A DNA stretch of 35,492 nt from Roseateles sp. (GTDB lineage Bacteria; Pseudomonadota; Gammaproteobacteria; Burkholderiales; Burkholderiaceae_C): the NCBI GenBank assembly GCA_018780415.1, contig JADMJQ010000019.1:11514-47005 (forward strand), written 5' to 3'. Both the position numbers and the translations under genes were made by a program. The notes under the pieces were generated by a model. The model saw only the letters and a list, made by a program, of their open reading frames with translations, was not told where the DNA came from and made no database searches. Every line of letters begins with the position of its first letter. The first letter of the stretch is position 1. Shown piece by piece: positions 1-9,400 of the stretch.

Positions 1-303
1 CGGATCGAGGCTGAAGAACATCAGCAGCTTGAACAGACCCAGGCGATGGATCAGTGTGTAGATCACGTCAACCCGTACCGCGCCGGCGTCCAACAGCGGC
101 TCGACCGGCCGCCAACGCTCAAGCAGCCGTATCAACACCAGCATCACCGCGATCTGCAGCAGCCCCACCAGCAGCCAGCCGGTGGCGGCAAATGCGTCCT
201 CCAGCAGATTGCCGCCACCCAGGCCGAACACCAGCGGTTGCACCAGCGACTCATACAGCAGCAGTTGCAAAGTGCCGAAAGCCTCGCTGAAGAACTCAGT
301 CAT
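1..303 (-). CDS. Sterol desaturase / fatty acid hydroxylase family protein, N-terminal part (cut by window edge)
   Basis: The reverse strand reads 101 codons from an ATG at 303 (MTEFFSEAF...) to the window edge without a stop. What is visible is a hydrophobic helix around residues 40-62 (WLLVGLLQIAVMLVLI), then a basic stretch with RWRPVEP, then VIYTLIHRLGLF leading into another hydrophobic segment. This layout is like the N-terminus of membrane-bound di-iron sterol desaturase family proteins of Burkholderiales. The histidine boxes that would prove the family lie beyond the edge, so the call rests on N-terminal resemblance only. Its start overlaps the end of the upstream deacetylase-like gene by 8 bases, which suggests translational coupling. 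The substrate (hopanoid, sterol or fatty acid) cannot be told from this piece. Confidence 0.7.
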   Translation of the reverse strand, partial: MTEFFSEAFGTLQLLLYESLVQPLVFGLGGGNLLEDAFAATGWLLVGLLQIAVMLVLIRLLERWRPVEPLLDAGAVRVDVIYTLIHRLGLFKLLMFFSLDP

Positions 304-1123
304 GCTGAGCCTCGCTCAAGAGCCCGGACATTTTGAACAGCAAGCTGTAGCGCGGATGCTCGCGCAGCGGCGCAAAACACATGCCGCGGTCCGTCAAGCC
401 TTGCAGCAGCGGCTCCAGCACCGCCGGCGCCCATGCATCCTGGCGCGACCAGATGCCCAGATGGGCCATCAGGATATCGCCCGGCCTGATGTTTTTCAGC
501 GCCCGCTCCAGCAGCTGCTGGTTCGGATATTTGTCGCTGGGCAACTCGTCGCCGAGAAAGCCCGCCGCGCTCCAGCCCACATGGACATAACCGCATTTCT
601 GTGCGGCAGCCAGCAAGGCCGGCGAGGTTTTGCCGCCGGGCGCTCGGAAGATCGGCCCCATCGCCCGCCCGGTCATCTCGGCAAAACGAGCGCTGACCTG
701 TTTGAGGCTGGCGCAATACTGCTCGGCGCTGATCTCCTGCCGCACCGCGGGCTGGATGCCGGCGGCGGTGCTGACCTTGAAGCGCGTGACCTCCGTCTGG
801 CCCGGTGTGGGCAGATCGGCCAGCCAGGTGTCGTGGTTCCAGGTATGGGCGCCGAAGTCATGGCCCTCGGCCGCACGCTCGCGCCACCAGGGCGCCCAGG
901 CTTCATCCAGCGTCCAGCCGCCGGTCTGGGTCGGCTCGTTGGCGAGAAAAAAGGTCGCGCGCGCGTCGAAGCGCCGCAAGGTGTCGGAGATCAAGGGCGC
1001 CACGCCCATATGGCCGGTGTCAAAGCTCAAAAAGACCGGCTTGGCGCAGGGCGCGGCCGCAAGCACCGGCGCCGCCGCCAACGCGCCCAGCCCCGTCAGC
1101 GCCAATAAAACGACGCGCATCAT
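296..1123 (-). CDS. Exported polysaccharide deacetylase-like (NodB homology) protein with altered motif 1
   Basis: The product has 275 residues with a typical signal peptide (about residues 1-23, ending PVLAAA). NodB-family motif 1, usually TFDDG, reads SFDTG here: the first Asp (general base in the family) is kept and the second (metal ligand) is Thr. Motif 2 is present as HTWNH, which fits the H-[ST]-x-x-H metal site. A later FRAPGGK matches the R-x-P-x-G motif 3. The family removes acetyl groups from cell-wall or exopolysaccharide sugars in the periplasm; whether this one is active is open because of the Thr. The gene starts with ATGATG overlapping the stop of the propeller gene upstream (ATGA type), so the two are probably translated together. 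A second Met one codon later is an equally good start. Confidence 0.85.
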   Translation of the reverse strand: MMRVVLLALTGLGALAAAPVLAAAPCAKPVFLSFDTGHMGVAPLISDTLRRFDARATFFLANEPTQTGGWTLDEAWAPWWRERAAEGHDFGAHTWNHDTWLADLPTPGQTEVTRFKVSTAAGIQPAVRQEISAEQYCASLKQVSARFAEMTGRAMGPIFRAPGGKTSPALLAAAQKCGYVHVGWSAAGFLGDELPSDKYPNQQLLERALKNIRPGDILMAHLGIWSRQDAWAPAVLEPLLQGLTDRGMCFAPLREHPRYSLLFKMSGLLSEAQHD

Positions 1124-2130
1124 TGGCGGGGCTGATGGTCCAGGGTGTAGACCCCATGCGGCGATTTGCCGACCTTGACCTGGCGCACCACCTTCTTGGT
1201 CTGGGTGTCAATCATGGTCAGCTTGCCGGCCCAGCGCGAGGTCACCAAAAGCGTCTTGCCGTCCCCCATCACTTCCATATCGTCCGGGCCGCTGGGGCCG
1301 GGAAAACGGTCCACCACGCTGAAATTCTGCGTGTCAATCTTGCTGATCGTGTTGGCGACGCGGTTGCTGACCAGCACATGGCGGCGGTCGCCCCAGGCGC
1401 GGAAGGAATGCGCGCCCTTGCCGGTGGGCAGACGCTTGACCAGCTTGGCCGGCGTCGTGCCCGGGGCGCTGACGTCATACACCTCGACCACGGCGTCACC
1501 GGTCAGGCCGACCAGCAGGTGCTTGTCATCGGCGGTCAGGAAAATATCGGCCGGCATCTCGCCGACGCTGATTTTCCAGCGCGGTGTCTGCGTCGCCATA
1601 TCGACGGCCAACAGCTCATTGCTGTCTTGCAAGCTCACATAGAGCGTGCTGCTCTTGCTATCAATCGCCAGATGGCTGGGCGTCTCGGGAGCGCTGATGC
1701 GCTTGACCAATTTCAGCGGCTCGCTCTTGTTGGCGGGCGACCAGCTGTAGAAGTCCACATGGTTGAGGCGATTGGCGGCCGTCACCAGCCACTTCATATC
1801 GGGCGAAAAGCGCAGGTGGTAAGGGTCGACGATGCCGTGCACGACCCGCTGAACCTCGGCGGTACGGGGGTCCAAAAATGTCAGCGAATCGCCCAGCGCA
1901 TTGGCCACCAGCAAGGACTTCTCGTCCGGCGACAGATAGAGGTGATGCGGCTCCTTGCCGGTCGGAATGCGCTTGATCTGCTTGAAGCTGACCGGGTCCA
2001 CCACGCTGATGTCGGCGTCCAGTGAGTTCAGCACAAAGATCGGCTTGGCTGGGCCGGCGGCCGCGGCCGCGAGGGATGAACACAACAAACTCAGGGCCGC
2101 TGCGAAATGGGGCCAGGACTTAAACGACAT
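1120..2130 (-). CDS. Exported YVTN-family beta-propeller protein (YncE-like)
   Basis: The protein has 336 residues from the ATG at 2130, chosen because AAGGA lies 7 bases upstream and the signal peptide (ALSLLCSSLAAAAAG) then begins at a normal distance. An upstream in-frame ATG at 2169 would add an implausible 13-residue leader. After cleavage the chain is made of repeated blades of the type 'VVDPVSFKQIKRIPTGKEPHH', 'LLVANALGDSLTFLDP', 'LLVTSRWAGKLTMIDTQTKKV', typical of seven-bladed YVTN/lactonase-like propellers. These are periplasmic binding or scaffold proteins, sometimes redox-linked; no catalytic residues can be named. It is the first gene of a minus-strand operon with the deacetylase-like and sterol-desaturase-like genes, so a role at the cell envelope is plausible but inferred. 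Confidence 0.85.
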   Translation of the reverse strand: MSFKSWPHFAAALSLLCSSLAAAAAGPAKPIFVLNSLDADISVVDPVSFKQIKRIPTGKEPHHLYLSPDEKSLLVANALGDSLTFLDPRTAEVQRVVHGIVDPYHLRFSPDMKWLVTAANRLNHVDFYSWSPANKSEPLKLVKRISAPETPSHLAIDSKSSTLYVSLQDSNELLAVDMATQTPRWKISVGEMPADIFLTADDKHLLVGLTGDAVVEVYDVSAPGTTPAKLVKRLPTGKGAHSFRAWGDRRHVLVSNRVANTISKIDTQNFSVVDRFPGPSGPDDMEVMGDGKTLLVTSRWAGKLTMIDTQTKKVVRQVKVGKSPHGVYTLDHQPRQ

Positions 2131-2225
2131 CAGGGAGTCCTTGAAGGGAAGCAAAAAGCACAAAAACACGACTCCCCAAGTGTAGTTGGCCGCGCCTGCC
2201 TTTCGCTTCTCAGCGGCTCTCAGCG

Positions 2226-3050
2226 CTACTCGTCATTGTCCCCGCTCAACAAACCGCCCAAAATTCCGACGCCGCCAATGCCGGCCAGGCCGCCGAGCAT
2301 CGAACCCTCTTCACGGCTGCCGCCACGCTGCGGCGCCGCCGCAAAAATGCGCGAGGCCAGGCGCGACAGCGGCAGGCTTTGCAGCCACAACTCACCCGGC
2401 CCGGTCAGCTTGGCCAGGAACAGGCCCTCGCCGCCGAACAAGGCGGTCTTGATCTTGCCCACATACTGGATCTCGAAGGACACATTGGGCGTGTAGGCGA
2501 CCACGCAGCCGGTGTCGACCAGCAGGGTCTGGCCGGCCTGCAGCGTGCGCCGCACGACGGTGCCGCCGGCATGGACAAAGGCCAGACCGTCGCCCTCAAG
2601 CTTTTGCATGATGAAGCCCTCACCGCCAAAAAAACCGGTCGAGATCTTCTGCTGCAACGCGATGCCGAGCGAGACGCCGCGCGCCGCGCACAAAAAGGCG
2701 TCTTTCTGGCAGATCAGCGTGCCGCCGAGCTGACGCAAATCCATGGGCAGGATCTTGCCCGCAAAGGGCGCGGCGAAGGCCACCCGCTGCTTGATGCCGG
2801 TCTGGTTGGTGTAGACCGTGGTGAACAAGGATTCACCCGTCACCAAGCGCTTGCCCGCCCCCATCAGCTTGCCGAAGAAGCCGCCCTGCTGCGGCGCGCC
2901 GTCGCCAAAGACGGTGTCCATATGGATGCCTGCGTCCATGAACATCATGCTGCCGGCCTCGCCGACGGCCGCCTCGCCGGGATCGAGTTCGACCTCGACG
3001 AACTGCATCTCCGCGCCCTTGATCTCGTAGTCGACCACATCCATTGCCAT
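2226..3050 (-). CDS. TIGR00266 / AIM24 family protein
   Basis: The start at 3050 is supported by AAGGGG six bases upstream; the in-frame codons further upstream have no such site. The 274-residue product opens MAMDVVDYEIKG and carries the beta-rich, glycine-rich features of the AIM24 fold: VEVELDPGEAAVGEAGSMMF near the start, a central GFFGGEGFIMQKLEGDG, a later FGGEGLFLAKLTGPG, and a Gly-rich tail (GIGGVGILGGLLSG). The biochemical function of the family in bacteria is unknown; the fold is a double-stranded beta helix related to tryptophan RNA-binding attenuator-like trimers. It lies downstream of phaB on the same strand but beyond a terminator, so it is probably a separate transcription unit. 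Confidence 0.88.
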   Translation of the reverse strand: MAMDVVDYEIKGAEMQFVEVELDPGEAAVGEAGSMMFMDAGIHMDTVFGDGAPQQGGFFGKLMGAGKRLVTGESLFTTVYTNQTGIKQRVAFAAPFAGKILPMDLRQLGGTLICQKDAFLCAARGVSLGIALQQKISTGFFGGEGFIMQKLEGDGLAFVHAGGTVVRRTLQAGQTLLVDTGCVVAYTPNVSFEIQYVGKIKTALFGGEGLFLAKLTGPGELWLQSLPLSRLASRIFAAAPQRGGSREEGSMLGGLAGIGGVGILGGLLSGDNDE

Positions 3051-3111
3051 CACAAACCCCTTACAAATTCCGCTTGAGGTCGGCATTATTGCGTGAAGAG
3101 ATGTCCCCAAG

Positions 3112-3139
3112 AAAAAAGGCGGGAGCCTACGCTCCCGCC
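3112..3139 (-). terminator. Intrinsic terminator of the pha operon
   Basis: A perfect 9-bp stem (GGCGGGAGC at 3118-3126 paired with GCTCCCGCC at 3131-3139) with a 4-base loop is followed, reading on the minus strand, by six T (bases 3117-3112). It lies 40 bases past the phaB stop and points the right way to end phaC-phaA-phaB transcription. Confidence 0.9.
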
Positions 3140-3178
3140 TTGCTTGGTCAAGCCGACGCTTGTCGGATCAGGCCTGCA

Positions 3179-3916
3179 TCAGCCCATGTGCAAGCCGCCG
3201 TTGCAGCTGAAATCGGCACCGGTGGTGAAGCCGGAGTCTTCGCCGGCCAACCAGGCCACGATAGCGGCGATTTCTTCGGGCTTGCCCAAACGCTTGATCG
3301 GGATGGTGGCGACGATCTTCTCCAGCACATCGGGGCGGATCGCCTTGACCATATCGGTGCCGATATAGCCGGGGCTGACGGTGTTGACCGTCACGCCTTT
3401 GCTGGCCACTTCTTGCGCCAGTGCCATCGTGAAGCCGTGCATGCCGGCCTTGGCGGCCGAGTAATTGGTCTGGCCGAACTGACCCTTCTCGCCGTTGACC
3501 GAGGAGATATTGATGATGCGACCCCAGCCCTTGTCGAGCATGTCCTCGATCACCTGCTTGGTGACATTGAACATGCTATTGAGATTGGTGTTCATCACCG
3601 CATCCCAGTCGTCGCGGCTCATCTTGCGGAACATGCCGTCGCGGGTGATGCCGGCGTTATTGACCAGCACCGAGATAGGTCCATGCTCGGCCTTGACCTT
3701 GGCAAAGGCTTCGACGGTGGAGTCCCAGTCGGCCACATTGCCGACCGAGGCGTAAAAGTTATAACCCAGAGCGGCCTGCTCACTCAGCCATTTGTCGAAG
3801 TCGCGGCTGGGGCCGCAGCCGGCGATGACCTTGAAACCTTCTTTGTGCAGGCGCTGGCACATCGAGGTCCCGATGCCGCCCATGCCGCCGGTCACGTAAG
3901 CTACTTTTTGACTCAT
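3179..3916 (-). CDS. phaB: Acetoacetyl-CoA reductase (NADPH-dependent)
   Basis: PhaB reduces acetoacetyl-CoA to (R)-3-hydroxybutyryl-CoA in the cytoplasm, the second step of PHB synthesis. The 245-residue product is a classical short-chain dehydrogenase: the nucleotide-binding TGGMGGIG at residues 9-16, the NNAG at 86-89, catalytic Ser139 in NISSVNG, and Tyr152-x3-Lys156 in NYSAAK. The stretch QFGQTNYSAAKAG is characteristic of PhaB rather than general FabG-type reductases. Start at 3916 is backed by an AGGAGA site upstream. It is the last gene of phaC-phaA-phaB; the 129-base gap to phaA is longer than the other gaps and holds a 7-bp stem hairpin. Confidence 0.96.
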   Translation of the reverse strand: MSQKVAYVTGGMGGIGTSMCQRLHKEGFKVIAGCGPSRDFDKWLSEQAALGYNFYASVGNVADWDSTVEAFAKVKAEHGPISVLVNNAGITRDGMFRKMSRDDWDAVMNTNLNSMFNVTKQVIEDMLDKGWGRIINISSVNGEKGQFGQTNYSAAKAGMHGFTMALAQEVASKGVTVNTVSPGYIGTDMVKAIRPDVLEKIVATIPIKRLGKPEEIAAIVAWLAGEDSGFTTGADFSCNGGLHMG

Positions 3917-4045
3917 CGTTGTCTCCTATCTCTTAAGAAAATGCGTGCTCGCCCAGACTCCTGCATGTGCGGGTCTGGGTCAAGCGGGTTGGCCCTAATT
4001 TCGCGTCAAAGCGGGTTTGTCACTAGTCGGGCTAGGCAACTAGGA

Positions 4046-5224
<1,179 letters not shown>

Positions 5225-5273
5225 AGGAACTCCAACTGTGCTGTAAGTAACAAGTTATCAGATGAATAATAGC

Positions 5274-7049
5274 TCAAGCTTTTTGCTTGACGTAACGCCC
5301 CGGCGCCGGCTCGATGGCCTTGTATTTCCGATTGCCGGGCGTCTTCGGTGCCGGCTTTTGCGCGCCGGCATGAGCCGCCAACCACTCGGACCAATCGGTC
5401 CACCAACTGCCGGGCTGCTCGGTGGCCGTGGCCAGCCATGCTTCGGCCGTGGCTGGCAGTGCCGCCGACGGGGCTATCCAGTGGCTGCGCTTTTTCTTGG
5501 CCGGCGGATTGATCACACCGGCAATATGGCCGGACGCGCCCAGCACATAGCGCCGCTCGCCCTTGAAGACTTGGGTGCTGCGGTAGGCCGCGTCCCAGGG
5601 CACGATATGATCCTCGCGCGAGCCATAGATATAGACCGGCGCCTTGATTTTTCCCAAATCAAGCGACTCGCCGCAAACCGTCAAGCGGCCGGGCAGCTTC
5701 AACTCGTTTTGCAAATAGGTGTGGCGCAAGTACCAGCAGTACATCGGCCCGCTCATATTGGTGGCGTCGCCGTTCCAATACAGCAGATCAAACGCGGGCG
5801 GCGCCTCACCCTTCAGGTAGTTGCCCACCACATAGTTCCAGACCAGATCGTTCGGCCGCAACATGCTGAAGGTGCTGCCCAGCTCCTGGCCCTTCAACAG
5901 GCCGGGACCCTTGGGCGACTGCAGGCCGATGGTGGTCTCACGCTTTTTCACAGAGGGCTCGTCCACGAAGATATCGAGGATGCCGTTGCTGGAGAAATCG
6001 ATCAAGGTGGTCAGCAAGGTGACGCTGGCGGCCGGCTGCTCGCCGCGCGCCGCCAACACGCCCAGCGCAGTCGACAAAATCGTGCCGCCTACGCAAAAAC
6101 CCAGGGTGTCAATGGTCTTGGCGCCGCTGATCTCCTGCACCACGCTGATCGCTTTGATGGCGGCCTGCTCGATGTAGTCGTCCCAGGTCCAGGCCGCGCA
6201 GGAGGCGTCCGGGTTGCGCCAGCTGATCACAAACAGCCGGTGGCCCTGCGCCACCGCATAGCGGATCAGGGAGTTGTCCGGCTGCAGATCGAGGATGTAG
6301 AACTTGTTGATGCAAGGCGGCACAAACAGCAAGGGTCGCTCGAACACCGTGTCGGTCAGCGGCTTGTATTCGATCAGCTGAAAAAAGTCGTTCTCGAACA
6401 CGATGTCGCCGGCCGTGGTGGCGACATTGCGGCCGACCTCGAAGGCGCTTTCGTCGGTCTGCGAGACATGACCGCGCTGCAAATCATCCCAGAGCAATTG
6501 CATGCCCTTGGTCAGCGACTCACCCTTGCTTTCCAGGGCCAGGGCCTGCGCCTCCGGGTTGAGCGCCAAGAAGTTGCTCGGCGAGGCGGCGTCAACAAAC
6601 TGCTGCACGGCGAAGCGCACACGGGCGCGCGCCTTGTCCTCGCCCTCGACCTTGTCGGCCATTTGCTGCAAGGTGTTGGCGTTGAGCAAATAGAGCTGAG
6701 CCATGAAAGAGCTGGCCGGGTTGGCGCTCCAGGCCGGGTTGGCAAAACGACGGTCGGCCAGCGGTTTGGGTGCCTGAGCCTGATCGCCCAAACTGCCCTG
6801 CAGCGAAGCGTTCCACAGCGCGGTGGCTTGATTGAGGTAGTTGCTCTGCAACTCGGCAAGGGAGGCGGCGGGGATTTGCAGGCCGGCCAAGGTCTTCCAC
6901 ATCTCGCCCAAACCGGCGGCCGCTTCGCTGGCCGCTGCGGCGGCGGCTGCCGCTGCCGCGACCGGCGTGGCCTCCGGCACCTTGCTGGTCGCTGTGTCGG
7001 GCGCTGTGTCGGGCGCTGCCGATGCCTGAGCCTTGGTCTTACGGGTCAT
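5274..7049 (-). CDS. phaC: Class I poly(3-hydroxyalkanoate) synthase
   Basis: PhaC polymerises (R)-3-hydroxyacyl-CoA into PHA at the granule surface. The ATG at 7049 is chosen because GAGGA lies 6 bases upstream; an in-frame ATG at 7103 has no such site. With this start the 591-residue protein places the catalytic triad at Cys319 (GFCVGG lipase-like box), Asp480 (SREDHIVPW) and His508 (GASGHIAG), the same numbers as in C. necator PhaC. The first 50 residues are low complexity (TAPDTATSK, then ten Ala in a row), a variable linker region in this family. Full length with a PHB-type neighbourhood (phaA, phaB downstream) supports a short-chain-length synthase. No phasin or PhaR gene is in the window. 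Confidence 0.97.
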   Translation of the reverse strand: MTRKTKAQASAAPDTAPDTATSKVPEATPVAAAAAAAAAASEAAAGLGEMWKTLAGLQIPAASLAELQSNYLNQATALWNASLQGSLGDQAQAPKPLADRRFANPAWSANPASSFMAQLYLLNANTLQQMADKVEGEDKARARVRFAVQQFVDAASPSNFLALNPEAQALALESKGESLTKGMQLLWDDLQRGHVSQTDESAFEVGRNVATTAGDIVFENDFFQLIEYKPLTDTVFERPLLFVPPCINKFYILDLQPDNSLIRYAVAQGHRLFVISWRNPDASCAAWTWDDYIEQAAIKAISVVQEISGAKTIDTLGFCVGGTILSTALGVLAARGEQPAASVTLLTTLIDFSSNGILDIFVDEPSVKKRETTIGLQSPKGPGLLKGQELGSTFSMLRPNDLVWNYVVGNYLKGEAPPAFDLLYWNGDATNMSGPMYCWYLRHTYLQNELKLPGRLTVCGESLDLGKIKAPVYIYGSREDHIVPWDAAYRSTQVFKGERRYVLGASGHIAGVINPPAKKKRSHWIAPSAALPATAEAWLATATEQPGSWWTDWSEWLAAHAGAQKPAPKTPGNRKYKAIEPAPGRYVKQKA

Positions 7050-7163
7050 AGGTTTCCTCAAACAATTGTGCGTTTGCTGACGTGGCCGTCGCGGGATAGC
7101 CATTCCAGCCCATCATCGCAGACCTTGTTGTAACCTCGCTGTCTTACCCGCTCATGACGAACC

Positions 7164-7454
7164 ATGTATCTGATCGCAATTGCCTGGGGCTATGTAGCCC
7201 TGATGATGGCCTTGGCCGAAGCCACCAGCAGCCAGGGCAGCATCCTGGGCGCCATCGTGACGCTCTTGCTCTACGGGGTCTTGCCGATCTCTATCGTCTT
7301 GTATCTGCTGGGCACACCGCATCGCAAAAAGGCGCGCCTGCGGCAGCAGCAGCTGGAGCGCGCCGAGGCGCTCGCGCTAGCCAACTCAGACCAAGCCAAT
7401 GGCGGCGACCATGCGCCCGCTGACCCGCTCGCGCCGATAAGAAAAGAAACGTGA
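7164..7454 (+). CDS. Small membrane protein, conserved-looking, unknown function
   Basis: This 96-residue product has two hydrophobic helices (about residues 3-19 and 29-48) followed by a positively charged, helical tail (HRKKARLRQQQLERAE) and a loose polar end. The charge pattern predicts both ends on the cytoplasmic side. I think it belongs to a small hypothetical membrane family seen in Burkholderiales, but I cannot name a domain. No good Shine-Dalgarno is visible before the ATG. It is divergent from phaC, and its last 69 bases overlap, on the opposite strand, the end of pgeF. The clear two-helix pattern argues that it is a real gene. Confidence 0.65.
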   Translation: MYLIAIAWGYVALMMALAEATSSQGSILGAIVTLLLYGVLPISIVLYLLGTPHRKKARLRQQQLERAEALALANSDQANGGDHAPADPLAPIRKET

Positions 7455-8177
7455 GGCGTCGCTGACGGTGCACCAGGAGCCACCGCTGATGTGACTCAGG
7501 CCCAGCCGCAGCAAACGCTGGCGGGCCAACCCAGCCAGATCGGCGCGCCAGCGCGCTTCGCCGGCTGCACTGGGCCGAAACTGAAAATACTCGCTCGACA
7601 GGGCCAGCGGCTCAAGGCCAAAAGCCGTCAACACCTCTGGGCCGACCTCAAAGGCCGTTGGGCCAATGCAAGCGCCCAGCCAGGCCTGCACCTCAGCCGG
7701 CCGGCAACCGGCCGCCTGGCACAGTGCCGCCACCGTGTTCTCCAGCACGCCAGCGGCCAGCCCGCGCCAGCCGGCATGCGCGCCGGCCACGCCGCCGGGC
7801 GCTGCAAACAAGACCGGCAAACAGTCGGCCACCTGGATCGCCACCGCCAGATTGGCCGAGGTGCTGACGCTGGCATCGGCGACCGGCGCCGCGGCGCCGC
7901 TCACAGCATGGGCAGGCTTCAAGAGCACAACCTCGCTGCCATGCACCTGCTGCAAAAAGATCGCCTTGGCGCCCAAGGCCTTATCGATTCGACGGCGATT
8001 CTCGGCCACGGCGGCTGGTTCGTCTTGCACCGCGGCGCCGACATTCATGCTCTCGAATGGGCCGACGCTAACGCCACCGGCCCGCGTGCTCATGAAGGCG
8101 CGCACGCCCGCCTTGCGCAGCGGCCAATCGGGCCTGAGCCAGTCGGTATGAACCAGCGGGTCCGGCTCACTCGGCAT
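7386..8177 (-). CDS. pgeF: Peptidoglycan editing factor / multicopper polyphenol oxidoreductase (YfiH, laccase-domain) family
   Basis: The 263-residue product has the family's metal and catalytic residues: the His in QQVHGSEV, the Cys in VADCLPVLF and the His in AHAGWRGLA, plus the N-terminal STRAGGVS and the terminal SYRRE...SGR. Members were first called polyphenol oxidases; in E. coli the protein clears wrongly built peptidoglycan precursors, and others show adenosine or nucleoside activity, so the exact reaction here is not certain. The ATG at 8177 is preferred to a TTG at 8207 further upstream. It overlaps the end of maiA by 11 bases on the same strand, so the two are likely cotranscribed. 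Confidence 0.92.
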   Translation of the reverse strand: MPSEPDPLVHTDWLRPDWPLRKAGVRAFMSTRAGGVSVGPFESMNVGAAVQDEPAAVAENRRRIDKALGAKAIFLQQVHGSEVVLLKPAHAVSGAAAPVADASVSTSANLAVAIQVADCLPVLFAAPGGVAGAHAGWRGLAAGVLENTVAALCQAAGCRPAEVQAWLGACIGPTAFEVGPEVLTAFGLEPLALSSEYFQFRPSAAGEARWRADLAGLARQRLLRLGLSHISGGSWCTVSDASRFFSYRRERVSGRMVAAIGLV

Positions 8178-8799
8178 CTGGGCAGGCCGAGGGCTGAGTC
8201 TTGGCAAACGCGTCCAGCGCCATGCAATTGGCGAACACCCGCATCACCTCGGGCACATGGTCAAGCCTGCAGTCAAAGCGCTGGGCATTGAAGACTTGCG
8301 GCACCAGCATGCAATCGGCCAGGCCCGGCGTATCGCCATGGCAGAAGCGGCCGGCGCCGGCCTTCAGGCGCAGTTCCACCACCTCCAGCCCGGTCTCGAC
8401 CCAGTGCCGATACCAGCGATTCTTGTTGTCCTCGTCGACGCCCATCTCCTTGTTCAGGTAGCGCAGCACGCGCAGATTGTTGAGCGGGTGGATCTCGCAG
8501 GCGATGTCTTGCGCCAGCGCCCGCACTTGGGCGCGGCCCAAGGCATCGGCGGGCAGCAAGGGCGGCTGCGGGTGGGTTTCATCGAGGTATTCGATGATGG
8601 CCATGGACTGGCTGACCACCGCCTCACCGTCGCGCAACAGCGGCACCAGCTTGGACAGCGAGGCGCTGACGTAGGCCGGATCGAATTGTTCGTTCTTGGC
8701 CAGATGAACGGCGCGGTAGTCGTAATCCAGCCCCTTCAACGCCAGCGCAATGCGCACGCGGTAAGAGGCCGAGGAGCGAAAGTAATTGAAGAGTTCCAT
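8167..8799 (-). CDS. maiA: Maleylacetoacetate isomerase (zeta-class glutathione S-transferase)
   Basis: The protein of 210 residues isomerises maleylacetoacetate to fumarylacetoacetate with glutathione, in tyrosine/homogentisate breakdown. The N-terminal MELFNYFRSSASYRVRIAL carries the zeta-GST signature S-S-x-x-[SC]-x-R, with the thioredoxin-like half following (KLVPLL, VVSQSMAIIEYLD) and an all-helical C-terminal half. The ATG at 8799 gives the normal length; the in-frame extension upstream has no family resemblance. No other homogentisate pathway gene is nearby, so a general GST role cannot be excluded. It is divergent from the Nudix gene, with 52 bases between the starts. Confidence 0.9.
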   Translation of the reverse strand: MELFNYFRSSASYRVRIALALKGLDYDYRAVHLAKNEQFDPAYVSASLSKLVPLLRDGEAVVSQSMAIIEYLDETHPQPPLLPADALGRAQVRALAQDIACEIHPLNNLRVLRYLNKEMGVDEDNKNRWYRHWVETGLEVVELRLKAGAGRFCHGDTPGLADCMLVPQVFNAQRFDCRLDHVPEVMRVFANCMALDAFAKTQPSACPDAE

Positions 8800-8851
8800 G
8801 GGGCACCATGATGCCACGAGCGCTTCATGGCGGGCCGCTAAACTCGGGGCC

Positions 8852-9400
8852 ATGTGGAACCCAAGACGCTTCAAACATTGCCCCAGCTGCGGTGCCGCGG
8901 TCAGCTACCGGGTGCCCGCCGACGACAACCGCGAACGCGCCACCTGCAGCGCCTGCGCCAGCATCCATTACGAAAACCCGATCAATGTGGTGGGCACCCT
9001 GCCCGTCTACGGCGAACAGGTGCTGCTATGCCGGCGCGCGATTGAGCCCCGCCACGGCTTTTGGACCTTGCCGGCTGGTTTTCTGGAGCTGGGAGAGACG
9101 GCGGCCGAGGGCGCACAACGGGAGACCGATGAAGAAGCCGGCGCGCAGATCGAACTGCAGCCGCTGTACTGCCTGATGAATGTGGTCAAGGTCGGGCAGA
9201 TTCATCTGTACTACCGCGCCCGGCTGCTCTCGGACCAGTTCAATCCGGGGCCGGAAACCTTGGAGGCCAGGCTGTTCCACGAGCATGAAATTCCCTGGGA
9301 AGAGCTGGCCTTTCGCACCGTGCGCGAGACCTTGAAGCATTTCTTCGAGGACCGGCGGCTGGGCCGGCCGTTCGAGCTGCATTGCGGCGATATTGGCTAA
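8852..9400 (+). CDS. Nudix hydrolase with N-terminal zinc ribbon
   Basis: The 182-residue protein starts with a zinc ribbon (CPSCG at about 10-14 and CSAC at about 33-36), followed by a complete Nudix box: G-x5-E-x7-RE-x2-EE-x-G beginning at GFLELGE and ending RETDEEAG. This ribbon-plus-Nudix layout is known from NADH pyrophosphatase-like and ADP-ribose pyrophosphatase-like enzymes that hydrolyse nucleoside diphosphate compounds; the substrate is not predictable here. The ATG at 8852 opens MWNPRRFKHC; longer in-frame starts lack resemblance. Its stop overlaps the stop of the convergent gene by 4 bases (CTAA). Confidence 0.93.
   Translation: MWNPRRFKHCPSCGAAVSYRVPADDNRERATCSACASIHYENPINVVGTLPVYGEQVLLCRRAIEPRHGFWTLPAGFLELGETAAEGAQRETDEEAGAQIELQPLYCLMNVVKVGQIHLYYRARLLSDQFNPGPETLEARLFHEHEIPWEELAFRTVRETLKHFFEDRRLGRPFELHCGDIG

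Noticed and set aside
5274-5290. TCAAGC-TTTTT-GCTTGA hairpin at the 3' end of phaC
   Set aside because: It covers the stop codon, has only a 6-bp stem with no T-run after it, and phaA follows in the same operon.
5262-7133. 623-codon open frame on the plus strand opposite phaC
   Set aside because: It mirrors the codon bias of phaC on the other strand, has no domain, and contradicts a fully supported gene.
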